A DNA stretch of 64,000 nucleotides, taken from the NCBI GenBank assembly GCA_014872875.1, contig WKFI01000014.1, positions 62,001-126,000 on the forward strand, in the 5' to 3' direction. Below are positions 17,382 to 25,612 of the stretch, piece after piece (the stretch's first letter is position 1; every line of letters starts with the position of its first letter). Source of the DNA: Paracoccaceae bacterium (GTDB lineage: Bacteria; Pseudomonadota; Alphaproteobacteria; Rhodobacterales; Rhodobacteraceae). Below the pieces are notes generated by a model that was given only the letters and a program-made list of their open reading frames with translations, was not told the origin of the DNA and ran no database searches. The translations under genes were made by a program, and so were the position numbers.

Positions 17382-18400
17382 GACTGGCGCGGCTTCTGAC
17401 GGCATTGGTCCTGCTACTGGGCAGCTTGCTGCCCAGCACCGCTCCTGCACATGAACTACAGCCCGGCTATCTCGAGATCTCGCACATGGGCGGTGATTTG
17501 TGGCGGGTGTTCTGGCGCAAACCCGATGTACGCGGTGCCCCTATGGCGATTGACGCCCGCCTGCCAGAGGCTTGTGTACAACCGACCGGTCCATCGGTGA
17601 CATTTGCCAACGGGGCATGGGTCACAGCATGGACCACGCGCTGTTCCCCCGGACTGGCCGGGGGCAAGATCCAGATCGATGGATTGGAAACCACCCGAAC
17701 GGACGTGTTGGTACGGTTCGAACCACGCGATCAATCCGTTCAAACCCACCGTCTGACCTCTGATGACACCAGCTTTCAGGTGTCCGAAGTACCAAACGGC
17801 TGGGATGTCATCCGCAGCTATCTGCCCCTGGGGATTGATCACATTCTGGAAGGCATAGACCACCTGCTGTTCGTCTTTGCCTTGTTGCTGTTGATACCGG
17901 ACCGATGGAAGCTGATCGGAACCATCACCGCCTTTACCGTGGCCCACAGCATCACCATGGCTGCGGCGACCTTTGGATGGGTTAATCTGCCCGGTCCGCC
18001 GGTCGAAGCGGTGATTGCTCTGTCCATCCTGTTCCTGGCCTCCGAACTTCTGCAACGAAAGGATGGGCAACTCCGCCTTTCAGAAAGATACCCTTGGACG
18101 GTATCCTTCAGTTTCGGTTTGTTACATGGGTTCGGCTTTGCCGGCGCGCTGGAGGAAATCGGTCTTCCCCAGACCGAGGTGCCGCTGGCGCTTTTGTCTT
18201 TCAACCTCGGGGTCGAGATAGGGCAACTGATTTTCGTGGCAGTGGTCCTTGTCTCAGGCTTTCTGGTGTCGCGGATCGTCCCGGCACTGACCATCGGATT
18301 GCGCCGACCAGGATCGCCCTTGGCGGTGATCAGCGCCTATGTAGTTGGAGGCATTGCCGCTTTCTGGTTCATCGAACGGGTTCTGGGGTTCTGGACATAA
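17378..18400 (+). CDS. HupE/UreJ-family membrane protein
   Basis: 340 aa. An N-terminal signal peptide (MRLARLLTALVLLLGSLLPSTAPA) is followed by a soluble beta-rich domain up to about residue 140, and then six to seven membrane helices with the HupE/UreJ_2 signatures GIDHILEGIDHLLFV, FTVAHSITM, LLHGFGFA and SFNLGVEIGQL. Conserved His and Asp residues inside the helices suggest metal (nickel or similar) transport, as proposed for HupE and UreJ. No urease or hydrogenase genes are nearby, so the metal is unknown. It is coupled to the preceding parvulin. Confidence 0.85.
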   Translation: MRLARLLTALVLLLGSLLPSTAPAHELQPGYLEISHMGGDLWRVFWRKPDVRGAPMAIDARLPEACVQPTGPSVTFANGAWVTAWTTRCSPGLAGGKIQIDGLETTRTDVLVRFEPRDQSVQTHRLTSDDTSFQVSEVPNGWDVIRSYLPLGIDHILEGIDHLLFVFALLLLIPDRWKLIGTITAFTVAHSITMAAATFGWVNLPGPPVEAVIALSILFLASELLQRKDGQLRLSERYPWTVSFSFGLLHGFGFAGALEEIGLPQTEVPLALLSFNLGVEIGQLIFVAVVLVSGFLVSRIVPALTIGLRRPGSPLAVISAYVVGGIAAFWFIERVLGFWT

Positions 18401-18497
18401 TCCGCAACGATGCGCGGACAGGAAGAACAGGAAAAACGTCATGTTCACAGGGACTTCCCAAAGGACTTTGACACGCGGTTGCACGCGACTATGGCTC

Positions 18498-18527
18498 TTG
18501 ACTGTCTGAAAATGACTGACCTAAAAC
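18498..18527 (+). promoter_or_regulatory. Candidate promoter of the XRE gene
   Basis: -35 TTGACT (18498–18503) and -10-like TAAAAC (18522–18527) with an 18-bp spacer. Transcription would start around 18533, inside the palindrome at 18531–18546, before the ATG at 18577. Confidence 0.45.
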
Positions 18528-18530
18528 TAT

Positions 18531-18546
18531 TGATATCAAGATATCA
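18531..18546. promoter_or_regulatory. Palindromic operator TGATATC-AA-GATATCA
   Basis: Perfect 7+2+7 bp inverted repeat placed at the predicted transcription start of the XRE-family regulator gene. Helix-turn-helix repressors of this class often bind such short palindromes in their own promoter, so autoregulation is likely. Confidence 0.6.
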
Positions 18547-18576
18547 GAAAACTGCCTTTTCGAATACGAGGACTTG

Positions 18577-19371
18577 ATGACCCAGCCGTTCAACACCTTG
18601 GACACTTTCAAGTTCAACCTCGAACGCTTGATGGCGATCCGCAACCTGAACCGGGCGCAATTGTCCCGATTGGCAGGCTATTCCAACGCCAACAAGGTCA
18701 CCACTGTCCTGAACGGCAACAGCATGCCGAATATCGACTTTGCCGCCCGCATTTCCAACGCGCTCGAGGTGGATGTGGGTGAACTCTTCAAGAAACGCGA
18801 AGAACTGGACATCTCCGAGTTTTCGATCAAGTCCATGGGGCTGGTCGAAGAAAAAGCGACCAACCTGCTGAATGCCATTTTCAAATCGGCACATCGCAAA
18901 TTGGTCGATCTGGGGGAGCGCCCAACCATGGACGTGGTCGCTTCGTGGTGGCAGGAAAGCGGAGGCAGGTTGGAGGATTGTGACCAGCTTGCCCCGCATT
19001 TCGACGTGGTCGGAGTACCGGAAGCGGGCCAGAAGATCCCAAACGTCCACCAGGTCGGCCACAAAAGCCTGTCGGCCCACGCACTCAGATCTCATGACAA
19101 CAGCATCATGGAACAGTTCCTGCGCACGCTGAACGAAGCGGATCTGGACGAGCTGCACAAGACCATTCGAACCGTCACCTACAGCGGGACCGGGCTGATC
19201 ACTCCGCAGACACGGGTGGTGGATCTGCCGGGCATGGAGGCCCCGCTCGAAATCAGCTTCCTGCGCCTGATGCTACCTGTCACGGACGCCAAAGGCGTGC
19301 CTCACGTTCTTAATTTCTCGACCTTGGTCAGTGAATCGTCGCACAGCAAAAGGTCCGGGTTTCTCCAGTAA
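18577..19371 (+). CDS. XRE-family transcriptional regulator with C-terminal PAS-like domain
   Basis: 264 aa from the ATG at 18577 (GAGG upstream). The N-terminal helix-turn-helix is clear: NLERLMAIRNLNRAQLSRLA followed by NKVTTVLNGNSMPNIDFAARISNAL and VDVGELF. The remaining 190 residues are a regulatory domain of mixed alpha/beta type (DVVASWWQESGGRLEDCDQL, then LPGMEAPLEISFLRLMLPVTD) that might sense a ligand. The last 70 bp overlap the 3' end of the convergent gene at 19302–20033, which is uncommon. The promoter carries a perfect palindrome, consistent with autoregulation. Confidence 0.85.
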   Translation: MTQPFNTLDTFKFNLERLMAIRNLNRAQLSRLAGYSNANKVTTVLNGNSMPNIDFAARISNALEVDVGELFKKREELDISEFSIKSMGLVEEKATNLLNAIFKSAHRKLVDLGERPTMDVVASWWQESGGRLEDCDQLAPHFDVVGVPEAGQKIPNVHQVGHKSLSAHALRSHDNSIMEQFLRTLNEADLDELHKTIRTVTYSGTGLITPQTRVVDLPGMEAPLEISFLRLMLPVTDAKGVPHVLNFSTLVSESSHSKRSGFLQ

Positions 19372-20033
19372 CCTGCTGCCATGTGAAAGATTTCGTCCGA
19401 AGAAATCGCCGTCAGGTATTCGCCGCACTGCCGCCCGCGCGGCGGGTTGGGCCAATTCTGCGCCAGCGGGATGTGCCGGTTGAATCCATATTCAACACCA
19501 TAGCCGCGCCGATTGTCATTGGCCCGTACGAACGCGTAAAGCCAGTCCGGTTTCCACTTGAGATGGGTGTAGGAATGCAACGCGTGGGTAAACAGCGCCA
19601 ATTGATTGCGCGATCCCCGGCTGGCATCCGAGATGAAGAACTCCCCCAGATAGACGACGTTGCCCCGAATTTCGTGCAGCGCGGCCGGCGCGTGAAATCG
19701 GGATGCCTCGGCCTCGGACAACCCATAGTAGCGTCGCTGGGTACGAGTCCAATATTCCGACAGTGTTTCTGAATACAAGTTGTCCCGTCTCGAGGCGACA
19801 CAGCCGATATCGCGTCCGTTCCTCTGAAGGAACAGCCAGAACGCGTCATCCTTGGAAAAATCGTTCAGACTGGAAGACAGCATGGGCGTAACACTCGGCT
19901 TGCCCATCGCCCGTGCCCGCGCTTCAGCTCCAATGAAATCGGTTGTTTGAACCAGATCCAGACCCAAACCGTGCATCTTCTCCAGACATAGTGAAAACAG
20001 TTTTGCCACATCCAGGTCGCTCGGTTTCTCCAT
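19302..20033 (-). CDS. Protein of unknown function, GNAT-like fold possible
   Basis: 243 aa from the ATG at 20033 (MEKPSDLDVAKLF). The middle and end resemble an acyltransferase layout: NVVYLGEFFISDASRGSRNQ, then LYAFVRANDNRRGYGVEYGF, where an N-x-x-x-G-x-x-Y-G-F stretch recalls motif B of GNAT enzymes. The acetyl-CoA loop is not textbook, so the assignment is tentative. No signal peptide. The 3' end overlaps the XRE gene by 70 bp, and the two genes converge, so their mRNAs could pair. There is no co-directional neighbour. Confidence 0.6.
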   Translation of the reverse strand: MEKPSDLDVAKLFSLCLEKMHGLGLDLVQTTDFIGAEARARAMGKPSVTPMLSSSLNDFSKDDAFWLFLQRNGRDIGCVASRRDNLYSETLSEYWTRTQRRYYGLSEAEASRFHAPAALHEIRGNVVYLGEFFISDASRGSRNQLALFTHALHSYTHLKWKPDWLYAFVRANDNRRGYGVEYGFNRHIPLAQNWPNPPRGRQCGEYLTAISSDEIFHMAAGYWRNPDLLLCDDSLTKVEKLRT

Positions 20034-20301
20034 AGCATTTGCCCTTTCCTTGCGTTGATCTGCTCGGGAGCCTTTAACCGCCGACACACTGACAGCAATG
20101 CCTTTGGCCTGTGACGGCAAAGGCCCGCCACAAGGGCATAATCCGAAACCGGCTCAACCTTACGGAGTATTTTCCACTTTCTGACAAGGCGCGACCGATA
20201 TGTCGCGACAGGAACTGTCCGGTATCGCCGGTCTGAAATTGGGCCTCAACGCCCGAAAACCAACGAATTGCTAGGCTTTCTTATCGGCGGCAGCGATGAT
20301 T
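20034..20301. other. Gene-free spacer
   Basis: 268 bp holding the promoter of the 243-aa gene (minus strand) and running into the remains of an IS3-type element. No further gene or RNA is evident. Confidence 0.5.
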
Positions 20302-20613
20302 TCACCGCGCAGCTTCCTTCTGGGTGAGCTTGACCAAGGTCAGTTCCGAGACCGCTTTCAGAAGCCGCTCGTTCTCCCTCTGTAGCCGCTTAAGTTCCCT
20401 AGGCTGGTCGGTTCCCATCCCACCGTATTGCGTGCGTCAGTGGTAATACTTCTGTTCGATAATGCGAACCTCACGGATCGCATCCAACCGTTGCATGTCC
20501 TGTCCGACAAGCACATCAACCTGCGGCAGCTTCTGAATTATTTCCTCTGGCTTGTGTCGCTTGTTCGCCATTCTCAGCCCTCCGTTTCCTATCCATAACG
20601 GTGGACCAGTTCA
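20290..20613 (-). mobile_element. Remnant of an IS3-family insertion sequence
   Basis: The left part of the element survives: a terminal-repeat-like TGAACTGGTCCACC on the minus strand (20613–20600), the short leader, and the broken orfA. The rest, including orfB and the other end, has been lost. It lies about 280 bp from tRNA-Leu. Confidence 0.7.
20302..20571 (-). pseudogene. Broken IS3-family transposase OrfA
   Basis: Translating the minus strand from the ATG at 20571 gives MANKRHKPEEIIQKLPQVDV, then LDAIREVRIIEQKYYH, an in-frame stop where a Trp is expected, then TQYGGMGTDQPRELKRLQREN and VSELTLVKLTQKEAAR before a second stop. This is the classic OrfA helix-turn-helix and leucine-zipper protein of the IS407-like IS3 group. 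Two premature stops and the absence of orfB show that it is dead. Confidence 0.85.
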
Positions 20614-20888
20614 GATGGGGCATTCCAACTCTAAGAACTCTATCTGAGCGAAAGAAAACCATCCGCGCCGATCTTGGCCAATCTGGGCCGTGTGAATCTG
20701 TGTGTTGTGATGGATGTCGAATTGGAATTTACCGCCCTTGATGCAGCGAGAGAGCGGGTCATGCGGTCACCCGCCCTACTATCGGCACGAGATGGCCCAC
20801 GCTTTACCGAGTCAACCCGGCTGTAGCTGAGACAGCCAAGAGGCATCCATAGTGTCCGATGATGATGCGGAAATGACTGCTAAGTCAT
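20614..20888. other. Gene-free spacer before tRNA-Leu
   Basis: 275 bp without a credible gene. A 68-codon open frame on the minus strand (20640–20846) has no ribosome site or recognisable family. The segment may be scarred by past insertions. Confidence 0.45.
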
Positions 20889-20974
20889 TGGTGCCCAAGG
20901 AGAGACTCGAACTCTCACGATGTTGCCATCGGGGGATTTTGAATCCCCTGCGTCTACCATTCCGCCACTTGGGC
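20889..20974 (-). tRNA. tRNA-Leu (CAA anticodon)
   Basis: The minus strand folds into an 86-nt tRNA including the encoded CCA end. The acceptor stem begins GCCCAAG and is closed by CTTGGGC; the anticodon stem GGGGA/TCCCC encloses the loop TTCAAAA with anticodon CAA. A long variable arm (GATGGCAACATC) and T-arm GAGAGTTCGAGTCTCTC confirm a class II leucine tRNA. Confidence 0.97.
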
Positions 20975-21123
20975 TACGGGCTAAGCTCTACCCAAGCCTG
21001 CCGCCAACGTCCAGAGGCAAAAATCACGAAAAACACTTCTGGCAGGCGGATTTCCCCGACTGTGGTTGACCTTGGGCGGGCAGCATGGTCAATCACCTGC
21101 AAATTTCGCGGTTGGAGAACGAT

Positions 21124-21702
21124 ATGCTGCAGCGGATGTATGACCGGACAATGTCCCTGGCCGATCATCCCAAAGCCCTTTGGTGGCTGGCCTTCATCGC
21201 CTTCATCGAAAGCTCGGTCTTTCCGATCCCCCCCGACGTGCTGATGATCCCGATGATTCTCGCGCGCCCGTCCCGGGCCTGGCTGATTGCTCTGGTCGCC
21301 TTGGTCGCCTCGGTCGCGGGCGGTATTCTGGGCTATGCCATCGGCGCCTTCTTCTATGACAGCATCGGCCAGCCGATTCTCGAGGCGCTTGGCAAGGGTG
21401 ACGCCGTCGCCGAGTTCAATACCCGCTTCAACGATTTCGGGTTCTGGGCAGTTCTGGGCGCGGGCATCACGCCCTTCCCCTACAAGGTGATCACCATCAT
21501 GTCCGGCTGGACCGGCATGCCACTGGGCACCTTTATCGCCACCTCGATACTGGCACGCGCCCTGCGGTTCTTCATCGTGGCCGGGCTGCTCTGGGGCTTT
21601 GGCGAACCCATTCGCAAGTTCATCGAAGAGCGGCTCGGACTGGTCTTCACTGTCTTTGTCGTCCTTCTGTTTGGCGGCTTCCTCCTGATCAGGTACCTCT
21701 GA
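21124..21702 (+). CDS. YqaA/DedA-like membrane protein
   Basis: 192 aa from the ATG at 21124, which follows a GGAG site; an earlier ATG at 21085 is not supported. SNARE-associated/VTT-type protein: several membrane helices with the signature FIESSVFPIPPDVLMIPMIL near the N-terminus and GAGITPFPYKVITIMSGWTGM in the centre, which form re-entrant loops in DedA relatives. DedA proteins flip lipid carriers or phospholipids and support envelope integrity. It is followed 3 bp later by dsbB, so they share a transcript. Confidence 0.85.
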   Translation: MLQRMYDRTMSLADHPKALWWLAFIAFIESSVFPIPPDVLMIPMILARPSRAWLIALVALVASVAGGILGYAIGAFFYDSIGQPILEALGKGDAVAEFNTRFNDFGFWAVLGAGITPFPYKVITIMSGWTGMPLGTFIATSILARALRFFIVAGLLWGFGEPIRKFIEERLGLVFTVFVVLLFGGFLLIRYL

Positions 21703-21705
21703 CGC

Positions 21706-22173
21706 ATGCGCAACACACTTGTCATTCTCGCCATGGCCGGATCGGCCGCGCTCCTGTTGGGGGCTTTGGGGTTTCAATACATTGGCGGGATGGCACCCTG
21801 CGAGATGTGTTACTGGCAGCGCTACCCGCATGCCGCTGCGGTCGGCATCGGAATTCTGGCGCTGATTGTGGGGGGCAGTGCCCTGCCCTGGCTCGGCGCG
21901 CTGGCTGCGCTGACCACCGCTGGCATCGGCGTCTATCACACCGGCGTTGAACGCGACTGGTGGGAAGGCCCCACCACTTGCACCTCGGGCCCTGTCGAAG
22001 GGCTGACGCCGGAGCAGTTGATGGAACAGATCATGTCCGCCCCGCTGGTGCGCTGCGACGAAGTCCCGTGGGAGCTTTTGACCCTTTCCATGGCCAGCTG
22101 GAACGCGATTGCATCATTGGGCTTGGCGTTGATCTGGGTGGCCGCTGCAAACCACTCCCGGCGCGGGCGCTGA
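21706..22173 (+). CDS. dsbB: Disulfide bond formation protein DsbB
   Basis: 155 aa with four membrane helices. The first redox pair is C-E-M-C in MAPCEMCYWQRYPH, which contacts quinone, and the second is in the periplasmic loop TTCTSGPVEGLT ... LVRCDEVPW, which re-oxidises DsbA. DsbB therefore passes electrons from periplasmic thiol oxidation to the respiratory chain. The partner dsbA is not in this window. It follows the YqaA-like gene with a 3-bp gap. Confidence 0.92.
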   Translation: MRNTLVILAMAGSAALLLGALGFQYIGGMAPCEMCYWQRYPHAAAVGIGILALIVGGSALPWLGALAALTTAGIGVYHTGVERDWWEGPTTCTSGPVEGLTPEQLMEQIMSAPLVRCDEVPWELLTLSMASWNAIASLGLALIWVAAANHSRRGR

Positions 22174-22182
22174 GATACGGTC

Positions 22183-22608
22183 TCAAGTCTCTTTCTTGGT
22201 CGACAAAAGCAGATTGGTTTCGCTGGTCTGCACCCCGTCGAAATTGCGGATTTTTGCCAGCGCCTTGTCCAGTGCTTCCAGCGTTTCTGTCCCCAGTTCG
22301 ACGATCAGATCCCAACGACCATTGGTCGAATGAATCGCCCGCACCTCGGGCAGACCCTGCAACTGCCTTGTGATCCGGTTGGCGCCGCGCCCCTCGATCC
22401 CGATCAGCATCAGACCGCGCACCGGATCGCGCATCACATCGGCCTTCAATACAACCGAGAAGCCCAGAATATCCCCACGTGCTTGCAGTCGCTCGATCCG
22501 CGTCCTTACTGTTGTACGCGACAGCCCAAGTTGGAGGGCAAGGTCCGACAGCGACGCCCGAGCATCATGGCGCAGTGCCGCAATCAATCGTTCGTCCGTT
22601 TCGTCCAT
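22183..22608 (-). CDS. Lrp/AsnC-family regulator of arginine catabolism
   Basis: 141 aa from the ATG at 22608 (GGAG upstream). The open frame extends far upstream but without family support. An N-terminal winged HTH (MDETDERLIAALRHDARASL then LALQLGLSRTTVRTRIERLQ) and the C-terminal RAM ligand-binding domain (GIEGRGANRITRQLQGLPEV, IVELGTETLEALDKAL) are typical of Lrp proteins. It diverges from rocF–ocd, with a 108-bp spacer, and is likely their arginine- or ornithine-responsive regulator, as known for related operons in alphaproteobacteria. Confidence 0.88.
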   Translation of the reverse strand: MDETDERLIAALRHDARASLSDLALQLGLSRTTVRTRIERLQARGDILGFSVVLKADVMRDPVRGLMLIGIEGRGANRITRQLQGLPEVRAIHSTNGRWDLIVELGTETLEALDKALAKIRNFDGVQTSETNLLLSTKKET

Positions 22609-22716
22609 TTCTAGCTCCGATTCGACCACTAGGCATCCATATTGCGCAATATGCCCTCTGGAATCCACCACGATTCGACAGTCTCTTGAAGGAGACATCA
22701 ATTCGGAGACACTCAC

Positions 22717-23643
22717 GTGACCCCTAGAACCTGCATATTGATTGGCGCCCCGGTAGACAGCGGCAAACGCCGCATGGGCTGCCTCATGGGACCGGACGCC
22801 TATCGCACGGCCGGCCTTGAACAGGCGCTGAGCGATCTTGGCCATAAGGTCATCGACCTGGGCAACCTTTCGCCCGCCGCCCATGAACCCGACAGCCCAG
22901 ATGGTCCGCTCTTTGCTCCGAACCAGACGATCGGCTGGACCAACCGCCTGATCCGCACGGCTGAAGAGGCGATGACACGCGGCCTGCCGGTTTTCCTTGG
23001 CGGAGATCACAGCCTTTCTTTGGGGTCGGTTGTGGGCGTCACCAACTTTGCTGCCCGCCAAGAACGCCCGCAATTTGTGCTCTGGCTGGATGCCCACACT
23101 GATTTTCACACACCTGCCACCACCGACAGCGGCAACCTGCATGGCACCCCCGTGGGTTATTTCACCGGTCGTCCCGATTTCACCGGTTTCCCGGAAGTCA
23201 GCCACCCGATCCCGCAGGAAAATGTCTGCATGATCGGTCTCCGGTCCGTGGATCACGCCGAGCGCAAAGCGCTTGAGGACACGCACATTCACCGCCACGA
23301 CATGCGCGAAATTGACGAACAGGGAATTGCCCGGCCGCTGGCCGCTTTCCTCGACAAGGTCGCAGAGGCAAACGGCATGTTGCATGTCTCTCTAGACGTG
23401 GACTTCCTTGACCCCGCCATCGCCCCCGCCGTCGGCACCACTGTCCCCGGCGGCGCAACCATGCGCGAGGCGCATCTAGTCATGGAAATGCTGCATGACA
23501 GCGGCCTGATGACCTCGCTCGACCTGGTGGAGTTGAACCCGTTTCTGGATGAACGCGGCCGCACCGCACATCTGATGGTGGATCTCTGCGCCTCGGCCCT
23601 GGGCCGCCGCGTATTCGATCGCCCAACCCGGAGCTTCCGATGA
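22717..23643 (+). CDS. rocF: Arginase
   Basis: 308 aa, start GTG at 22717 with GGAG upstream. It hydrolyses L-arginine to ornithine and urea. The manganese ligands of the ureohydrolase family are visible: H98 in FLGGDHSLSLGS, D125, H127 and D129 in WLDAHTDFHTP, and D227/D229 in SLDVDFLDPAIAP. The stop overlaps the ornithine cyclodeaminase start (ATGA), so the two enzymes are made together and convert arginine to proline. The divergent Lrp gene is the probable regulator. Confidence 0.95.
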   Translation: MTPRTCILIGAPVDSGKRRMGCLMGPDAYRTAGLEQALSDLGHKVIDLGNLSPAAHEPDSPDGPLFAPNQTIGWTNRLIRTAEEAMTRGLPVFLGGDHSLSLGSVVGVTNFAARQERPQFVLWLDAHTDFHTPATTDSGNLHGTPVGYFTGRPDFTGFPEVSHPIPQENVCMIGLRSVDHAERKALEDTHIHRHDMREIDEQGIARPLAAFLDKVAEANGMLHVSLDVDFLDPAIAPAVGTTVPGGATMREAHLVMEMLHDSGLMTSLDLVELNPFLDERGRTAHLMVDLCASALGRRVFDRPTRSFR

Positions 23644-24719
23644 ACGCCCCCTTTGTGAAAGACCTGCCCATGACACAACCTTCGGACAAGGCCCTGGTGC
23701 CTTTTGTCAGCGTAGACAACATGATGCGGCTCGTACATCACGTTGGTATCGAACAGATGCTGCGGGATCTGTCGGACTATATTGAAACCGACTTCAAGCG
23801 TTGGGAACTGTTCGACAAGACACCGCGTGTGGCTTCGCATTCCGACGTGGGCGTGATCGAGCTTATGCCGACTTCGGACGGGGAAGCATACGGCTTCAAA
23901 TACGTCAACGGTCACCCCAAGAACACGGCCGAGGGGCTTCAAACCGTGACCGCCTTCGGTCTCCTGGCCGATGTCTACACCGGCTATCCGGTGCTGCTGA
24001 CCGAGATGACCATCCTCACCGCCCTGCGCACCGCTGCGACCTCGGCCATGGTGGCCAAGCATCTGGCCCCAAAGGGCGCCGATACGATGGCGATGATCGG
24101 CAATGGTGCACAGTCCGAGTTCCAAAGCCTCGCGATGAAGGCGATCTGCGGCGTTACCACCATCCGCCTCTATGATCAGGATCCGAATGCCACCGCCAAA
24201 TGCGCGCGCAATCTTGCTGGGACTGGGCTGACAGTCATCCCGTGCAAAACACCCGAAGAAGCCATCCAGGGAGCTCAGATCCTCACCACCTGCACCGCGG
24301 ACAAACAATATGCTACGATCCTGACGGACAACATGGTCGGCAGCGGTGTGCATATCAACGCCATCGGCGGCGACTGTCCCGGTAAGACCGAACTTGCTCC
24401 CGGAATCCTGAACCGCTCGGACGTCTTCGTGGAATACCCACCCCAAACGCGGATCGAAGGTGAGATTCAGCAGATGCCAAAGGACTTTGCCGTTACCGAA
24501 ATGTGGCAGGTCATTACAGGACAGACGCCGGGCCGTACCGACGACCGTCAGATCACCCTGTTCGACAGTGTCGGCTTCGCCATCGAGGACTTCAGCGCCC
24601 TGCGCTATATCCGTGACCAGATCAGAGGCACCGACTACTTTTTCGAACTCGACATGCTGGCTGACCCGGACGATCCGCGAGACCTGTTCGGCATGGTGCA
24701 ACGTGCAGCGCCCGCCTGA
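23640..24719 (+). CDS. Ornithine cyclodeaminase
   Basis: 359 aa. The mu-crystallin/ornithine cyclodeaminase family turns ornithine into proline and ammonia using NAD. Visible family features are LPTSDGEAYGFKYVNGHP-like substrate segment (LMPTSDGEAYGFKYVNGHP), LTALRTAATSAMVAKHLAPK and the Rossmann motif MAMIGNGAQSEFQ, followed by HINAIGGDCPGKTEL. The length corresponds to the long bacterial form. The ATG overlaps the arginase stop by 4 bp; an internal Met at residue 11 is a possible alternative start. Confidence 0.93.
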   Translation: MNAPFVKDLPMTQPSDKALVPFVSVDNMMRLVHHVGIEQMLRDLSDYIETDFKRWELFDKTPRVASHSDVGVIELMPTSDGEAYGFKYVNGHPKNTAEGLQTVTAFGLLADVYTGYPVLLTEMTILTALRTAATSAMVAKHLAPKGADTMAMIGNGAQSEFQSLAMKAICGVTTIRLYDQDPNATAKCARNLAGTGLTVIPCKTPEEAIQGAQILTTCTADKQYATILTDNMVGSGVHINAIGGDCPGKTELAPGILNRSDVFVEYPPQTRIEGEIQQMPKDFAVTEMWQVITGQTPGRTDDRQITLFDSVGFAIEDFSALRYIRDQIRGTDYFFELDMLADPDDPRDLFGMVQRAAPA

Positions 24720-24799
24720 CGGGTCACACAGTCCGTCATCCGGCTGAAAATACCCCGGGAAGCGCGAGGGGCTGGCCCCTCGCATCCAACGCTGTCACA

Positions 24800-25390
24800 T
24801 CAAGCGTCCAGCTCGGCATCCCAATACAGGAAATCCATCCAGCTTTCATGCAGATGGTTCGGCGGGAACTTGCGCCCGACATTGCGCAGCTCTTCTGCCC
24901 CCGGTTGCCGGGGAGGTTTACGCAGAGACATACCGACCTTGTGCAGAGGCTTCGATCCCTTGCGCAAATTGCAGGGGGAACAGGCCGCCACCACATTTTC
25001 CCAGCTGGTCACGCCTCCCGCTGCGCGCGGGACCACGTGGTCAAAGGTCAAATCCCCCTTGGCCCCGCAATACTGGCAGCAGAATTCGTCCCTCAGAAAC
25101 AAATTAAAGCGCGTGAAGGCCACGCGCTTTCGGGGTTTGACATAGTCTTTCAGTACAACGACCGAAGGTATTCGGATCTCGGTACTGGGGCTGCGCACAA
25201 CCTCGTCATATTCGGCGACGATATCCACCCGGTCCAACCAGGCCGCCTTGATCGCTTCCTGCCAGGGCCACAAAGAGAGCGGGTAATACGATAATGGACG
25301 GTAGTCCGCGTTCAACACTAGTGCCGGGTGCTGCTTAAGCGCGCCCGGTTCGCGAACAAATTCGGTTCTGAAGTCTCCGTTCATCTTCAA
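24800..25390 (-). CDS. HNH endonuclease
   Basis: 196 aa. The zinc-finger HNH motif is complete: C105/C108 ([10 protein letters not shown]), then D117-H118 in [14 protein letters not shown]132 in [17 protein letters not shown], and C137/C140. The N-terminal half contains [20 protein letters not shown], a feature of a widely conserved chromosomal HNH family in proteobacteria. It is probably a DNA-acting enzyme of unknown biological role, not obviously part of a phage or restriction system because neighbours are housekeeping genes. Confidence 0.88.
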   Translation of the reverse strand: MKMNGDFRTEFVREPGALKQHPALVLNADYRPLSYYPLSLWPWQEAIKAAWLDRVDIVAEYDEVVRSPSTEIRIPSVVVLKDYVKPRKRVAFTRFNLFLRDEFCCQYCGAKGDLTFDHVVPRAAGGVTSWENVVAACSPCNLRKGSKPLHKVGMSLRKPPRQPGAEELRNVGRKFPPNHLHESWMDFLYWDAELDA

Positions 25391-25547
25391 CGTCTTCCTC
25401 GCCCTGACTGCCCTATCCTCGGCACCAGAGCGGGGAACCCGCCCCAGCTTGGGATTAACTATATATCGTGGTTTGAGCCTGACAAGGGCTCAACTGCCAC
25501 AATATGTCGCTCAGGGGTAATTCGATTCCGTGACATTCGCATGACAC

Positions 25548-25556
25548 TTATCCACA
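25548..25556 (+). promoter_or_regulatory. Perfect DnaA box upstream of the pseudouridine synthase gene
   Basis: The 9-mer TTATCCACA lies in the spacer between the HNH gene (minus) and the pseudouridine synthase gene (plus), 57 bp before the latter's ATG. It is a single site. Confidence 0.4.
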
Positions 25557-25612
25557 GGCCCACCCTGCACCCGCCTCTTGTGGCGAACTGCGTGCTGACC
25601 TATGCCCCTTTC

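Noticed and set aside
20640-20846. 68-codon minus-strand frame near tRNA-Leu
   Set aside because: Low-complexity Arg/Ser-rich product, no ribosome site, and located in a gene-poor scar region.
22609-23385. Upstream extension of the Lrp gene
   Set aside because: The long open frame overlaps arginase on the other strand. The Lrp family begins at the ATG at 22608, which has a ribosome site.
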